Source: Neurospora crassa OR74A (lineage: Eukaryota; Ascomycota; Sordariomycetes; Sordariales; Sordariaceae). Taken from it: a stretch of 64,000 nt of DNA. The translations under genes and the position numbers were made by a program. Below are positions 35,761 to 49,112 of the stretch, one piece after another. Position 1 is the first letter of the stretch; each line of letters starts with the position of its first letter. Below the pieces are notes generated by a model that saw only the letters and a list, made by a program, of their open reading frames with translations, had not been told where the DNA came from and ran no database searches. Where the stretch lies: contig NC_026501.1 of assembly GCF_000182925.2 (NCBI RefSeq), positions 6,365,917 through 6,429,916 on the forward strand, written 5' to 3'.

Positions 35761-37136
35761 ATAATTCTACTATGGACCTAGAATCTACGTATTTAGCTTA
35801 TCTTTCGTAAACCACGTCGCTCGTAACAATTACAAAATTAATTCTATATTTCTAGGGTAGAAAATAAATACCTTATTACTTTAATAAAACTATTAAAAAG
35901 TATAATATATTGTATTACTAGTATTAATATCCCGTAATAGCGTATACCTCCGAAGAGAAGGCTACGACCGCAGTTATAGCTAAAGCGTTACTATAGAAAT
36001 AGAATACTTTAAAAGTATCCCCTACTATAAGCGTTCAAATAAGCGAAGCTTAAAAGTAAGCTATTCGAGCCTAGAAAAATAAGGTTGCCGTCGAGTAAAT
36101 TATTTTTAATATTAATAATATTCCGATTACCTTAAAATCCGTAGTAGAGTAGGACGATGTATTCTACCGTCGTTCCCTCAATATTATTATAATTAAAGAT
36201 AAATAGGATATTCAATCTAGAACCCTTAATATATCGAACTTCGACGACGAAGAGACCCCCAATTCGGTAGATAAGGCTATAACGTTTTTTAATTAGGAAG
36301 TTACTAATAAAATAGCCAATATATAGTATACTTTCTATAAGGAAGATTTATACGCATTTTTATATACGAAGATTAATATTATTATTAAATACTATTTTAA
36401 GAAGGGAGACGGACTATCCTTTATTTTCCGTCCTTTAACGAAGGTCAATAAGGAATATTAGTCGGAGTATTTAAATTATAACGAGGGCCGCGTTGGCCTA
36501 TTACTAATAAATTTATCTACTTTTTAAAATATTTATTAAAACCCCGCTAATTTTAAAATTATCTTCTAAGAAATTAAATTACGTACTATTTTCATAGAAG
36601 TAACGCTAATATAATAGAAAGGTTACTAAATTATTATTATTAATTCAAATACTAATTTAAGAAAGATGTACGAATATACTATAAATTTTTTAAATTTCCA
36701 TAAAATAACCGAAAATAAAAATTCCGAACTTAAGAATAAAATTACTATTTTTAAAAATATTTTATCTAATTCCTATTGTAATATAGGCCTACTCTCTAAT
36801 TTAAATTTAGAGGAGCTATAGTATTTATATTATAAAAATTCAACCTTATACAAAAAGAATTATAACCTTACGGAGGAAGTTAGTTTTAGTATTAATAAAT
36901 TGAATATTACTATAATAAATCGGGCTTATATTGAAAATGAATTATTAAACGATTTTGAAAGAGAAATTAATATAGAAAATCGCGCTAGTAAAAGCGACCT
37001 TATCGATCGTTAATCCTAAATTAATAATAATAGAGACTCTAATAATAGAAGAAACGCTACTAACTACTCCTAATTTTTATTTCCTACGGGCTATAGCTAG
37101 TCTCTTATTACCTTCGAAGGATACCCGAATTATTTT
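35761..37136 (+). pseudogene. RIP'd plus-strand frame of about 380 codons, family not recognised
   Basis: From about 35,950 to 37,080 one plus-strand frame is continuous apart from TAG/TAA at presumed Gln/Trp sites. It contains acidic and Lys-rich stretches (SNFDDEETPNSVDKAIT, YFKKGDGLSFIFRPLTKV) and a probable coiled coil near 36,700-36,980 (SELKNKITIFKN, LNLEELQYLYYKNSTLYK), ending in a hydrophilic tail. It sits directly upstream of the Gypsy-3 5' LTR and downstream of the LINE-1 leader. No protein family comes to mind; it may be a transposon accessory or gag-like protein, or a captured host gene. Confidence 0.45.
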
Positions 37137-37427
37137 TATTATAGGACTGGCGCCCGTCAAGGCATTTGGCCCTAACTGGCTAGATTTAAGTACTAAGACG
37201 GTAACCCGTATTAAGATTGCCCAAACGACCCGGGTACTGTATTGTAGCGCCCGAGCCTTCTAGAGTATTCTTTAGCTACTTTAAGCTACTAGGTAATTAG
37301 CGTACGGCTATTTAAGTTCTAATATTCGAGTAACCCGGAGGGTAGCGTTTTCTTCTTTCTTTCTTTATAAAACCTTAATATACTATATAAGGCTAACACC
37401 TACGTATTGTTCTATTATTTCTTTATA
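37137..37427 (+). repeat. Gypsy-3 5' LTR (LTR-X family, copy A)
   Basis: Homologous to copies at 57,687 and 62,045. It begins TATTATAGG (ancestral TG..) and ends near TTTATA at 37,427. The start was set where homology begins among the copies, the end less surely. It is followed directly by gag in the same orientation, so it is a 5' LTR. Confidence 0.8.
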
Positions 37428-40400
37428 TTAGGTTCTACTATCTTATTAGTTAACTATTGGAAGGAAAGACTATTTGTAGTTAATAGCGCGGCGTATACTA
37501 GTATTAGAATAGTCTCTTTTTCTATACTAAACGATAGTAACAATACTAATACCAATATAGAAACTCCTTATAATTCTCTAATAATTAGGAGCGTTAGAGC
37601 CTCCTCCGATACTATTAGTTTACTCGAAACCCTACTTTGAGTTCTATAAGCGAGCTTTGAGTTGAAGGGGAAAGTTAAATTTATAATCCCTTTTTCTATT
37701 TATTTTTAGCTTACTTTTAAACTTAAATTTACGTATTCTACTAAGTAGGATTTCTTTAGTAATACCGGTAAGGGTAAAAGGAAGTTTAAAACCAACGGTA
37801 GCGCCAATAAAAAGTCCGATAGTAATTCTAATAAACTGTACCAATAGAAGTTATTCGAGCTCTTTAAGTAGGACGGTAAGCCTATTACCTTTTTCTTCCA
37901 TTATAATAAATTAATTAAAATATATAATACCAACTTTAAAGCCGGCCTATATACTAATTCTAATGCCGCGTAGATTGAAATACTTAATACTTTACCGATC
38001 GATAAATAATAGAAATTAGAAGGTTATTAGACCGTCCGTACCCTTTCTAATAATAAAGACCCAACCGAACTATTCGAATAAATCCGGCAAATCTTTAATA
38101 TTTATTATATTTAAAACTATACCTTTAATAATTTTACTAAAATAAAGTAGAAGGATAGTAAATTATTCTTTAAATTCTTTATTAACTTCGATAATAAATT
38201 CTTAAAGGCCGGTAATTGTAATTAAAATAGCCGTACTAAATTAGGATTCTTTTATTACACTATTAATAAGAAGTTTAGTAATTACTTTTTTACTATTAAG
38301 CTTTTTAATAATTATTTTATTTACGTAGAGTAATTTTAGAATATTGTTTATAAGTATAAAAAGATTGTAGAGTTCCGGGCCCTTTATTAAAACTATTTGT
38401 AGAACGGTAATTGAAATAATTAGCGATTTAGAATATATATCCTTATTACTACCGGTTTAGGTTACTCTAACTATTAATACTAGTCCTATAGTTCCTCCGC
38501 CCTATCCTCTAGGATTTAATATAATACCGATGGCAATATCTTTATAGGTACGATTAATATTTGTAGCGCTTGAGGTAAGGGCTCTTCCGCTTTATAAAAA
38601 GGATGGGCTAAATAGGTATCTTAGGAAGAAAAGAATAAGCGTTATACTAAAGGATAGTATATTCGCTATAGTACTACCGGCTATATTATTACTAAGTATT
38701 TATATTTCCTAATTATAAATTTATAAAGTAAAGGAATATATATTTAAATTATTTAAATAGTTCTATTACTTATCGATGAGTTTTGAGTAATTAAGCTTTT
38801 AGATTCCGAATTGGACTAGGGAAAAGAATAGTTCTAGTATAAAGTTGGGTATTAGAATTTATTCCCGAAGTACTAAATAAAATAGAAGAGTTTAAATTTT
38901 AAATGGAGATAGGCCTAATATTAATACTAATTGTTATTAATTTTATTAATTTATTTTACGCCCTTATTAATGAAGGTTGCTAATACTATATTGCTATTAG
39001 TAAAAATATTATTCGGGATTTCTAAATTCTTATTATTCTAATTCCGGCTTGGCTAATCCGAAGTACTATAGTAATTATAGAAGGCGCTTCTATTTAAAGT
39101 ATTATATATTTCCTTACGGAGCTTTAAGGTTATATTTTATTAATTTATATATATGTAGTACCGGAATTCGAATACTTAATTATTTTTAAGAAGCTATAGT
39201 TAATGGCCAATTAAATTTATTCGGTTCCTTACGAGAAGAGACTTTAGTATAGTACTATTTAATTTTAAGTAAGTTATATTAATAAATTTAAGCTTAAGAC
39301 CCTATTTCTCGAAGAATTTTAGGGAGTAATATATATTTTCGCTACTATTTTTATTAGTTATATCCGTTATATAAATAAGATGGAAGGCTAGATTATTATA
39401 GAAGCTTTTATATTTATTGTCCGGTTGGAGGATATTAAGAAGGTTTTAGCGCCTAAAAGGGTCTGGACTAACGAGGAGCTCTAGTAAATTATCCCTAAGG
39501 ACTTTTAGGACCTTATCCTTTTCTTTAGAAAGTAGGAAGCCGACTGTCTTAATAAATATAAGCCTAGAATTAATTTAAAAATTGAATTAAAGAAAGGGCC
39601 GGATAGTAGAGACTTTCTGCTTCCCTTCGGCCTATTATATAATATATTTCGAAAAGAATTTTTAGTATTTAAGAAGACTCTTTGGGATTTAATAGATAAA
39701 GGTTTTATTCGGGCTAGTAGTTCGGCTATTAGAGTGTTCGTCCTCTTTATTCGGAAGCTAGGCAGAGGCCTTCGTTTTTATTGTAATTACCGGACCCTTA
39801 ATATAATTATTTGAGTTGATTAATATTTTCTACTATTTATTTAGGAAATATTTCGAATATTTAAAAGGATAAAGTGGTTTTCTAAGGTAGATATAGTATA
39901 AACGTTCTATAAGATTTTGATAGCGGAAGGAGAGGAGTATAAAATAATATTTTAGACCCGCTACGGCCTATTCGAATAATTAATAATACCTTTCGGATTG
40001 TATAGTATTTTAATTACCTTCTAACGGTATATTAATCAAATGTTATAGGAATTTCTTAATAATTTCTATTCGGTATATATAAATAATATATTTATTTTTA
40101 TGAATAGGTTTCGAAAAGATTATATATAGAAAGTCCGTATAGTATTCGAACGCTTTAGAAATACCGGACTTTATTTAGACCCGAATAAGTACGAATTTAT
40201 TATTAGAAGAATTAAATATTTAGAATTTATTATTTATACCGGCGTAAATATTTAAGCGGACCCTAGGAAAGTTAAAATTATTTTAGAATAGGTTGTTCTA
40301 GTATCCTAAAAGGGAGTTTAAAGTTTCTTAAGATTTATAAATTACTACCGGATATTTATTCTAAAATTTATTATAGTAGCTATACTACTTACAATACTAA

Positions 40401-42110
40401 TTAGTAAAGGGGTTCCGTTCGAATAATTAGTAATATATAAAGAAGCTTTTTAATTATTTAAAATACTATTTATTCGAATACCGATTCTAATTAAGTAGGA
40501 CCCCGAGCGCCTAATTTTCTTCGAAACTAATTATAACGGTTTTATATTTAAGGGCTACCTTATTTAGGAAGTAGATAGTTAATAGCGTATAGTAGCGTTT
40601 TATTTAAAGAAGTTAAAGCTAATTAAATATAATTACTCTATTTATAATAAAGAGATATTAGCGATAATTAATTGCTTGTAAGAATAGTAAACCGAATTTT
40701 ATAATTGTAATACTCTTACTATTTTAATTAACTATTGGAATTTAGAGTACTTTATAACCCGGTAGTATTTATCCGAACAGTAAGCCCGTTAAATTAAATA
40801 CTTCTTTAGGTTCTTTTTTAAATTCTAATACCGGCCGGGTAAGGAAATAGTAGTACTAAATATATTATTTTAGAAAGATTAGGATCGCCCTACTAAAAAT
40901 AATAGGGAAATTCGAGACTTCTAGCTTATCTCCGAATCTATTCTATATAATTATATCCGTATTTCGGTAATAAACCTTCAGGGTTTTCGAATAATTCAAG
41001 GGAAAGGCGTAAAAGTCTTTAAAAATCCGGATTTATAATAATTTTAGAACGTTATAGTAGGAAGGGACGCTATATACTAATATATCTTTAAAATAGTAAA
41101 GAATAATATAAGAAACTTACTTTCTTCTTTTAAATTTAAAGTTTAGATTGCTAATTATTCTATTAATAATTTTAGGCGTTTAAAATACTAAGGAAGGCTC
41201 TAAATCCTAGGATGCCTAATAATTACTGAAATAGAAGTTATAAAACTATCCGATTCTAACCGGGAGTTTAATACCCTCCGTACCCGTATTATTTAAATTA
41301 TATACAATTTTTAAGTATTCGGGTACTCCGGTAGAGAAGGTACTATTATAGTTCTCGTTCATTACTTCTATTAATTACTATTTAGAATTTACGTAAGATA
41401 GTTCTTATATAACTATTATATATATAACTCTATTAAATATTAAAGAGCCTAAAGAAAGGGGTTACTCTAATTAATATTAGTATTGGACTAATTCTTCTAA
41501 AAAATCTAAATAGACTTTATTACGGACTTCCCGTTAGTTAGAAGGAATACGTGCCTATTCATTATTAAGGACCGCCTTAGTAAAAATATTATATTAGAAT
41601 TAATACTATTAATAAACGCCGAAATTTACACCGAGAGGTTTATAAACTATTTTATAAAATATTATAGGTAGCTACGGTCGATAATTAATAATTAAGGTTC
41701 CAATTAAACCGGGCGGTTCTAGAGTAGATTTTGCAAATTGCTCGGAATTAAGTAGCTTCTTAGTACCGTTTACTACCCTTAGACTAATAGTAGCCTAGAA
41801 CGAATAAATTAAAAAGTATAAGCCTTCTTAAGAATATATATTAATTAAGCGCAAGACGACTAGTACGAATAGTGCCCGTTAATATAATTAACTATTTATA
41901 ATTATATTAATACTTTAATTAGTATATCCCCCTTCTTTACTATTTATAGATTTAATTTAGAGTCGGTAGTCCTAATAGTCCCTAAAGTTATTAGAAACTC
42001 TAGAACTCTAATTAATATTCGGGCCTAGTAATTTATTGAAAAACTATTATAAATTATAGACTTATATTAAATTATAATAATTATATTATTATTATTAGTC
42101 TTATACACGC
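37428..42110 (+). mobile_element. Gypsy-3 gag-pro-RT-RNase H-integrase (5' two thirds)
   Basis: Plus strand. Gag is at about 37.7-38.5 kb (NFKAGLYTNSNAAQIEILN, then FNNFTKIKQKD and a VEQFQNIVYKY segment). Then come a protease region; reverse transcriptase about 39.6-40.3 (LDKGFIRAS-like motif, LRFYCNYRTLN, YGLFEQLIIPFGL with one stop, YINN at 40,076-40,087 in place of YxDD); RNase H about 40.5-40.8; and integrase about 41.4-41.95 (core IIKDRLSKN, a GSNxTGRFxSRFC block and SLERIN). These are Tf1/MAGGY-type Gypsy motifs. The reading breaks off near 42.1 kb before the chromodomain, which I find at 55.7 kb after a large insertion. Confidence 0.88.
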
Positions 42111-42716
42111 CAACTATTTATATAGTTCGCCCTATAGGCATACGGTGCTACTTCGCTCGTAGTCGGTAGGAAAAACCGTACTATAATAGCCGGATGAAAA
42201 CCCTCCGCTTCGCTATTGCTATAGCGCTATATCAGCTCCGTACCGTCCTATTTTCCTTCCTCTCAATATAACCTTACTATTATAATTGAGGCTATAAATT
42301 TTTATTATATACGTAGCCGATCCTACCCTAATTAATCGCCGCCCTCCTTCCGTTTTTTTACCGTTACTTCCTTACAATTAATAGCCTTTTATTCTATTTT
42401 TCCTTAATTATATTATTCCGGGTCGTTTAATTTATCTATAAAGGAAATTTTAACCCGGCTCTTTCTTTCCTTCCCTCTTTCCTTCCTTATACTATACTAC
42501 TACCTCTGCTATATTATATTTGTATTTTAACCGAATTCGCCGCCGTCCTACATTTATATTTAATTTAACCTAGTATTACTACTATTATATTATACTATAC
42601 AAGAAACTTCCTAGTACTATAAAGAAAATACTTACTTTAAAAGTATTAGGGGCTATAACTTCCTTTAATAAATTAGAAAGTAAGGTTATAATAGAGGTTA
42701 TAGTATTTAGTACCGG
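42111..42716. other. RIP'd DNA between Gypsy-3 and Gypsy-2, probable 3' end of LINE-2
   Basis: Degenerate sequence with C/T-rich tracts and GC-skewed patches at about 42,130-42,260. By position it lies between the break in Gypsy-3 and the Gypsy-2 target duplication (ACCGG, 42,712-42,716). It should therefore contain the 3' end of the minus-strand LINE that continues at 51,910. I could not confirm this by motif. Confidence 0.4.
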
Positions 42717-43014
42717 TAATACGGGATGCATCACATATATAATTATTTCAATTAACTAGACTAGACTAGGCATAGCACTCGCTATACCTATCCCAATGGA
42801 GGTACTAGCATACCCCGGCACGTGCCTTAACACGTGCCTAACTTGCCCGATCGCTAAACCTACAAATACAGTAATAAAATAAGGGAATTCCTATAAAGGG
42901 ATTCCCGCGCGGGGCAGCCTTCGGCTACACTTTTCTTCCTCTATTATCTTCTTCTTTAATATTATAATATACACTAGTATTATAATATTTAAAAACACCC
43001 GTATTACCCTATTA
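42717..43014 (+). repeat. Gypsy-2 5' LTR (298 bp)
   Basis: Starts TAATACGGG and ends CTATTA (ancestral CTATCA). It aligns gap-free with 51,607-51,904, and the differences I see are transitions. The central 60 bp (about 42,870-42,930, including GGGATTCCCGCGCGGGG) is nearly unchanged. Confidence 0.95.
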
Positions 43015-46000
43015 AATAATAACTACAATTAAATATTTAATAACCATCGTAAATAATATACTCCTCGCACCTACCTTCTAGTAAATTTACTAACCTCGTT
43101 ATTACAAACTTACTAGCTTAATCGATTGTAAGATCGTCTATCGTAAAACGCCGACCTCGTAATCACCTTCTCCTAAACTCTCAATTATTCGTTATAGAAT
43201 AACATCGAAGCCTCCCCTAAATATACAATTACTTATTATAAAAATAGTATCGTATACTCTCTACTCTACAACATCTCACTCGTATTAACTCACATCGAAC
43301 AAGTATATTAAAACTTCTATACTACCCCAATCCGAACTTTATTTATTTAATCCTCAATGCAAAGGGTAACCCACAATCGTCTCATCGAAAGACAACTATT
43401 ACCTTTTCTCCCCCCTCTTTACTAATTTATTAATTATTTATTATAAGGATAGTACTAACGAGGAAGCTTTTTAAATTTAATAATTATTCGTTACAAAATA
43501 ATACTAATAAAGTTAAATACCCTCCTATTTACCTCCTTTACTATTACCCTAATTCTATTACCTTCTAATACTATAATTATAAGTAGGCGAATTTACGTTA
43601 ACCTTTTTAACAACTATTATTTTAAATCTTATAACCAATAAAGACCCCCCGGAGTAAACGACCTTACGCCGTTCACCGTATAAACTATCGGCACCCTCTA
43701 CCTATAATAAGAATTATTTAAATACTTAATTATTAACTTTACTGTAATTCTATAAAAATACAGCTTTAGTCTACAATATTATTTAAATCCAAACCGGCCC
43801 TTCTACTACTATAAATTAACTAAAGTTTAATATTATTAGTAATATTATTTCTACTATAGCTAGCGCTTTCTTACTTAATAAATCGCAATAATCCTTAAAT
43901 AATTAACCCCCTAGAGAATTTCACTCCGTACTAACCCTTACTTTAAAAGCGTAACTTATAACAAAATAACCGCAATACTATAACCGCCGGCTAAAAAAAT
44001 AATTCTAATAACAACAACTCCTATAAAAGCGTCCCTAACCGTATAACTAATAAAAAACTCTAGAAGCGTCTTAATAATATCAATACTATAATTAAGGGCG
44101 TTAATAAAAATATAAAACAATTTAAAACCAAAATATACAAACAATTTACAACCTATATTAAAGATGCCCGTACTTAGGGTAATTATATTAATAAACTTAC
44201 TACTACCGTAGCCGGATTTAAATCCAATATTTTAACCAACTATAACGAAATTATAAGAGTAATTGCTTCATTAACTATAAATAAGAATACTAACCCTACC
44301 CCGCTTAATAAGAGCAAAGGCAAAGAAATGTTAGGATATTTCCCTAATACTTTATTTAATAAATTTAATATTACTACTATTTATCGTCCTACGAACTAAC
44401 CTAACTAGTATTACACTAATAGAAACGCTTCTCTTAAGTACTCTAATAAAACAACTACCAACAACTCTACTAATAATAGAAATCTTAAACTTATTGAAAT
44501 TCTACCCTACATACGCATTAACCCTAAAGCTTATAAATTTACCCCTATACCCCATAGTTCTATTACGTATAATAATAACCCTTTAATCTATTTATATACG
44601 TACCCCTATAATAATCCTCGCTTTATTAAACCCTTCAAAGAGGACGAACTTAATATAAATAATTTTATAAATTAGATTAATAGCCTACACGACTGTAATA
44701 ATAACCTCCGCTATATAATAGAAAAATAAACCGTAATATATAAAAGGTACCTTAAATAAATTAGCGATCTATACGTAAGGAATGCTTATATAGTAGCTTA
44801 TCTCTATTTGTCCTATAATAAAGCTAATAAAGCTACTTCGGAATATTTCGTTTAGAATATTTTTAATAAAACTAATAATATATTTTCGGTTAAGAAAGTT
44901 AAAACAACCCCTATTACTAGTAAGGTTAGTATAACCGCCGCAGTCCCTAATAAAGTTAGAGGCGGAGGCGGTCCCCTTAATACCCCTATCGTTCGTTCTA
45001 TTGTAACCGCCCCTAGTAATCCGGGAAATAATAGTAATAATAATAACGAAGGATATAATAAGGGTAATAACTATAATATCCCCTTTAAATATTTTAATAT
45101 TTATAATCCTCGCTACGTCCTTACTACCTATTAAATTTATAGCAACCCGGACGATAAACCCAAACTAAAGCGTGATAATATTAGAACCTTCAACCCCTTT
45201 ACTAATAACCCTAATAATATAAATATAATTGAGAATAGTAATAGTATTATTTATATAAATATTACTATATTTACTAACCGCCTTAATACCCTCTTAAAAA
45301 ATAATTACTCTAACTCTACTAAAAAGCAATTTATCCGTATATAGCCAACCTTTCTTTAGGGAACCGCTTACATATAGTAGTACAATTAACTAGACCCTAC
45401 TAAACGGTAATATTATTACAAGTCCTTAGGCGACTTAATTATAACCCTAATTAAAAAATTCACCCTTAATTTAACAACCGCAATTAGAAAGTTTAATAAA
45501 AGTAAATTATTATTATATAATATTTATAAAGATAAAAATACCGTATTAATATACATTTTAAAATAACTCCGCCTCGGCCGAACTATAGGTATCCTTTTTA
45601 AGAACGGTAATAACTAATATAATATTATAATTTAAATTTAGAACAATATAAACATTAATATTAAAACATTACTTCGTGCCCCCCTATTATTTAATTAAAT
45701 CGAAAATTACCTTAAGGATATTAAAAAGATTAAAATTATATTATTCACTATCGCAAGAAGTAAATATACTAACTGTAGATAATAGTACCAAATTAAGTCT
45801 AAGCAATCATCTAGCTATAACCGCAACCGTAATCGCTACCGCAATCGCAACCAAAGTAACAATCGTTTCTACAACCGCAACCGAAGTAACAACTACAGCA
45901 ACGGTAATAACTAAAACCCCAATTATAATAGTAATCGCACTACTCCAAACAATTATAACTACGACCGCTATAATAGTTGTAGCCGCGACCGCTTTAATAA

Positions 46001-48475
46001 CTATAATTATAAACCTAACGCTAAGGATCGTACTCCTAATTATAACGCTAATTATAATCGCAATTGCAATACTAGTAGAACCCGCGCTAATTATACCAAC
46101 GACAACGCTACCGCGGACTCGGACCTCGCCAACTTCGTAAACAATTCGGAAGAATATAGTTTAAATACCTCGGTTTACTACATATATAATAGCCAATTAA
46201 TTTATTCTAAGTATGTAAAAGAGTTCGAATTAATAACTATAAAATAGTAATATATAAAAGACTACCGTACTACAATTAATATTAATACTAATAGGATCCC
46301 TACTACCGTTGTTCATTTAAATTTTTATAAATACCGAAAATATAAATAGGACTTCCTATTCCGGAACTAGCTTTTTAAATATATCGATTTATATAAGATT
46401 ATCAATAATTTCAAAAATTAAAAATCGGTATACCTCATTACTATCCTCCCTATCTAAACCGTAGTATTTTAAATAAATAAACATTCTCAGCGAAGACCCC
46501 TATTAAGATTTACACATTTCTAAATACTTATACAAACTACCCTAAAAATAAACTTAGTAGAGGTATATATAAATTTAAATACTAATAAAATAATTATTAG
46601 CCGTACCTTCCTTAAAACCCTCAACTATAATATTTCTACCAAATATTCAACTAAAATAAAAGGGGTAGGAGGGAAATTAATTAAATTAATAGAGTAAATT
46701 ATATTTACCTTCTATTTATTTAATAAAAACTCTAAAGGGCTTTTTACTCTCTTAAAAATAATAATAGCTAACTAAGTAATTAATAATCTTAAACCCAATT
46801 TATTACTAGTAAATTCCTTCCTCCACCCGCAGCAAATAGATATTAACTACCGTATATTAGAAGTTCGCCTTCTATAAAACAATTTTAATATAGTATTTAA
46901 AGTACTAAAATTATTAAATCGCTATTTAAAAAAGGTCGTTATATTAAAAAAGACAATTTTATAATTAAGAGAGGAACGTATAGTTCCAATTTATTACATC
47001 GCCCTCCCTAAGGATAGGAATTTCCTCTTCAATTCATCGCACCCTACTATTATTAGTATTATTATTAATACCTATTCACTTATAATCGCCCTAATAAAGA
47101 ATATTAGTAATAAAACGCTAATTATTCCCCGGAAGTAGAAAATTAATAAAATTACAAAGTACAACGCAGACAGTTTCCTCGTAATAATATAGACGAACGT
47201 CTATAATACTACTATAATTACTTAAATATTAAATATTATAAATAGTAATAGTCTAACTATTGAGTAAGCTATTAATATAATCTACCAAATATATTATATA
47301 CCCGCTAATATTAATCTCGACTTCAATATTACTATATTAATTAATATAATAATCGCGCCGCTTACTACGCCTAATAAGGCCGATTCGACCCCCGACCCTA
47401 AATTAACTAACCTATAACCCAACTTCCCTAAAATACTCGAAAAATACTTTATACTAAATATAAAAATAAATAAGAAAGCTCCTAAGATTATTACTAAAGA
47501 TAGAATATATATTTACTCTAGCAATAGATAGATAGTAATTATACTTAAGTAATTCGCCGCTCGCTTTCCCAAATTATAGAAGGAAGGCGGGTTAGTAAAT
47601 ATACCTAATAAAAATATAATAAAAGTCCCGCTTATAAATAATTAGTAAAATTATAGGGTAATTATAAGGATATATCTTATTAATAAGAAAAACTAAGCGG
47701 TGATCAACGAAGTCTTTAATATATTGTACAAATAAGGCAAAATAGACTAGGTAAAGTACGCCACCCCTTTCGCCTATTTAATATTTATTATTTAGCGGGA
47801 GATTAAAAATAATCCTAAAGGGCGCCTAGTAATTAATTTGTAAATTTTAAATAGCTTAACTATCCTAAATAATTACCCGCTCCTATTATAAAGCGAAATA
47901 ATTGCCTTTATAAGGGGCAAGATTATTATTACTATTATTAATATAGTATCCTTCTTCTATTAGTTTGGAATATAGTAGAAGTATTGGGATTGGTTTATAT
48001 TAATTATTTATAAGGGCTTCGAATAACCTACAATAGCGTAAATAGGCTTTAAGAATACCCTAGTATACGTGCAGCGCTTTATAAATATATTGTTGCGGGA
48101 CTATAAAGAGTATTATCGTATTTATATTAATAATATCGTCATTGCGTCCAATTTAATAGATAATTATTATAAGCACTTAAACGCGATATTTTCCCTATTC
48201 GTATCAAAAAACATTATCTTATCCCCCAAAAAATCGTATTTAGAATACCCTAGCATCGAACTATTGGGTTTCTATATTAACAGTTTCGGTCTATCGACTA
48301 CGAAGGAGCGCATCGAAGCCTTCAGGATTCTAGCCTTCCCAAACAACCTAAAAGCATTGGAATAATATATTAGGAGTACGGGCTTTCTCCGCCACCTAAT
48401 CCCATACTACGCCCAATTAGTTAATCTATTACAATAATACAAAGTACTATAGTGGGAATATAAGGAGGGTATTAA

Positions 48476-48661
48476 GTTTTGAGGGGGGGTTCCAACAGTT
48501 GACTAGTTTATTAGAGCTAATAACAAGACAAGCCTTGTTGTAAGAGCAAGCACTGTTAATTGAAGGAGGCTTCTAATTAGTTAGATTTGGGTATAAAATA
48601 GTAAAAGCTAAAGACCCCTATAAGAGCCCCCTAGGAGGCCGTTATAGGGGTTATAGATTAG

Positions 48662-48693
<32 letters not shown>

Positions 48694-49112
48694 CTTTTTT
48701 TTTTTTTTTTTCTTTTTTTTTCTTTCCTTCCTTTTTTTCCCAGCCGAGGGGGAGGGGGGGGGGTTCCGGATAAGGGTATTCACACTTTCACTTCTGCGCG
48801 AGACTCCTCGCGCGACGGAAAAAAAGCTACCTACTACTTGGAATCGAACTAGCGATCTCAAGAAAGAAATGCAACAATAAGAACCATTGAGCCACTGGCC
48901 CAATTAATTGAAAAATTGCTATAGTTTCCTCTTTTATATACGGGAGTAAAGGAAAAAAAAAAGATGTTAGGAAGTACTGAATTTTAGAATATTTTAACAG
49001 TCATCTATAGCGTACTCTCAAGCCGACCAATCAGAGGTCTTCCTCAACCAACAGTGCTTGCTTTTGCAATAAGGCTTGTTAAAATGCAAGCATTGGACCC
49101 CCCCAACAAGGC
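48476..49112. mobile_element. Insertion with little RIP and inverted ends, inside Gypsy-2 RT/RNase H
   Basis: 637 bp between two TTAA sites (48,472-48,475 and 49,113-49,116), interrupting pol. The ends are imperfect inverted repeats: GTTTTGAGGGGGGGTTCCAA on the left, and GCCTTGTTGGGGGGGTCCAA on the complement of the right. Inside these, ACAAGCCTTGTTGTAAGAGC (left, followed by AAGCACTGTT) pairs with ACAAGCCTTATTGCAAAAGC (right). CpA and TpG are common, so it largely escaped RIP, unlike everything around it. TTAA would suggest a piggyBac-like target and the inner TA a mariner-like one; I cannot choose. No transposase frame, hence non-autonomous. It contains the SINE-like unit below. Confidence 0.7.
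48663..48904 (-). mobile_element. tRNA-derived SINE-like unit with poly(A) tail
   Basis: On the minus strand from about 48,904. The head has a pol III A box, TGGCTCAATGG (48,894-48,884), and a B box, AGTTCGATTCC (48,850-48,840), 33 nt apart, embedded in tRNA-like sequence starting GGGCCAGTGGCTCAATGG. The acceptor and anticodon stems do not fold as a working tRNA. A GC-rich body of about 100 nt follows (GCGCGAGGAG, then GGAACCCCCCC), then an A-rich tail of about 70 nt at 48,730-48,664. Head-body-poly(A) is the layout of tRNA SINEs such as fungal Foxy or Mg-SINE. No target duplication is evident, so it may have moved as part of the surrounding element. Confidence 0.6.

Noticed and set aside
45676-46140. 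154-codon plus-strand frame as a gene
   Set aside because: Ile/Thr-rich product of the Asn/Arg-rich gag tail of Gypsy-2 read in the wrong frame.
48658-48903. 81-codon minus-strand frame ending in poly-Lys
   Set aside because: It is the tRNA-like head, body and poly(A) tail of the SINE-like unit read as protein.
48840-48904. Functional tRNA gene on the minus strand
   Set aside because: A and B boxes are good, but the acceptor and anticodon stems do not pair; better read as a SINE head.
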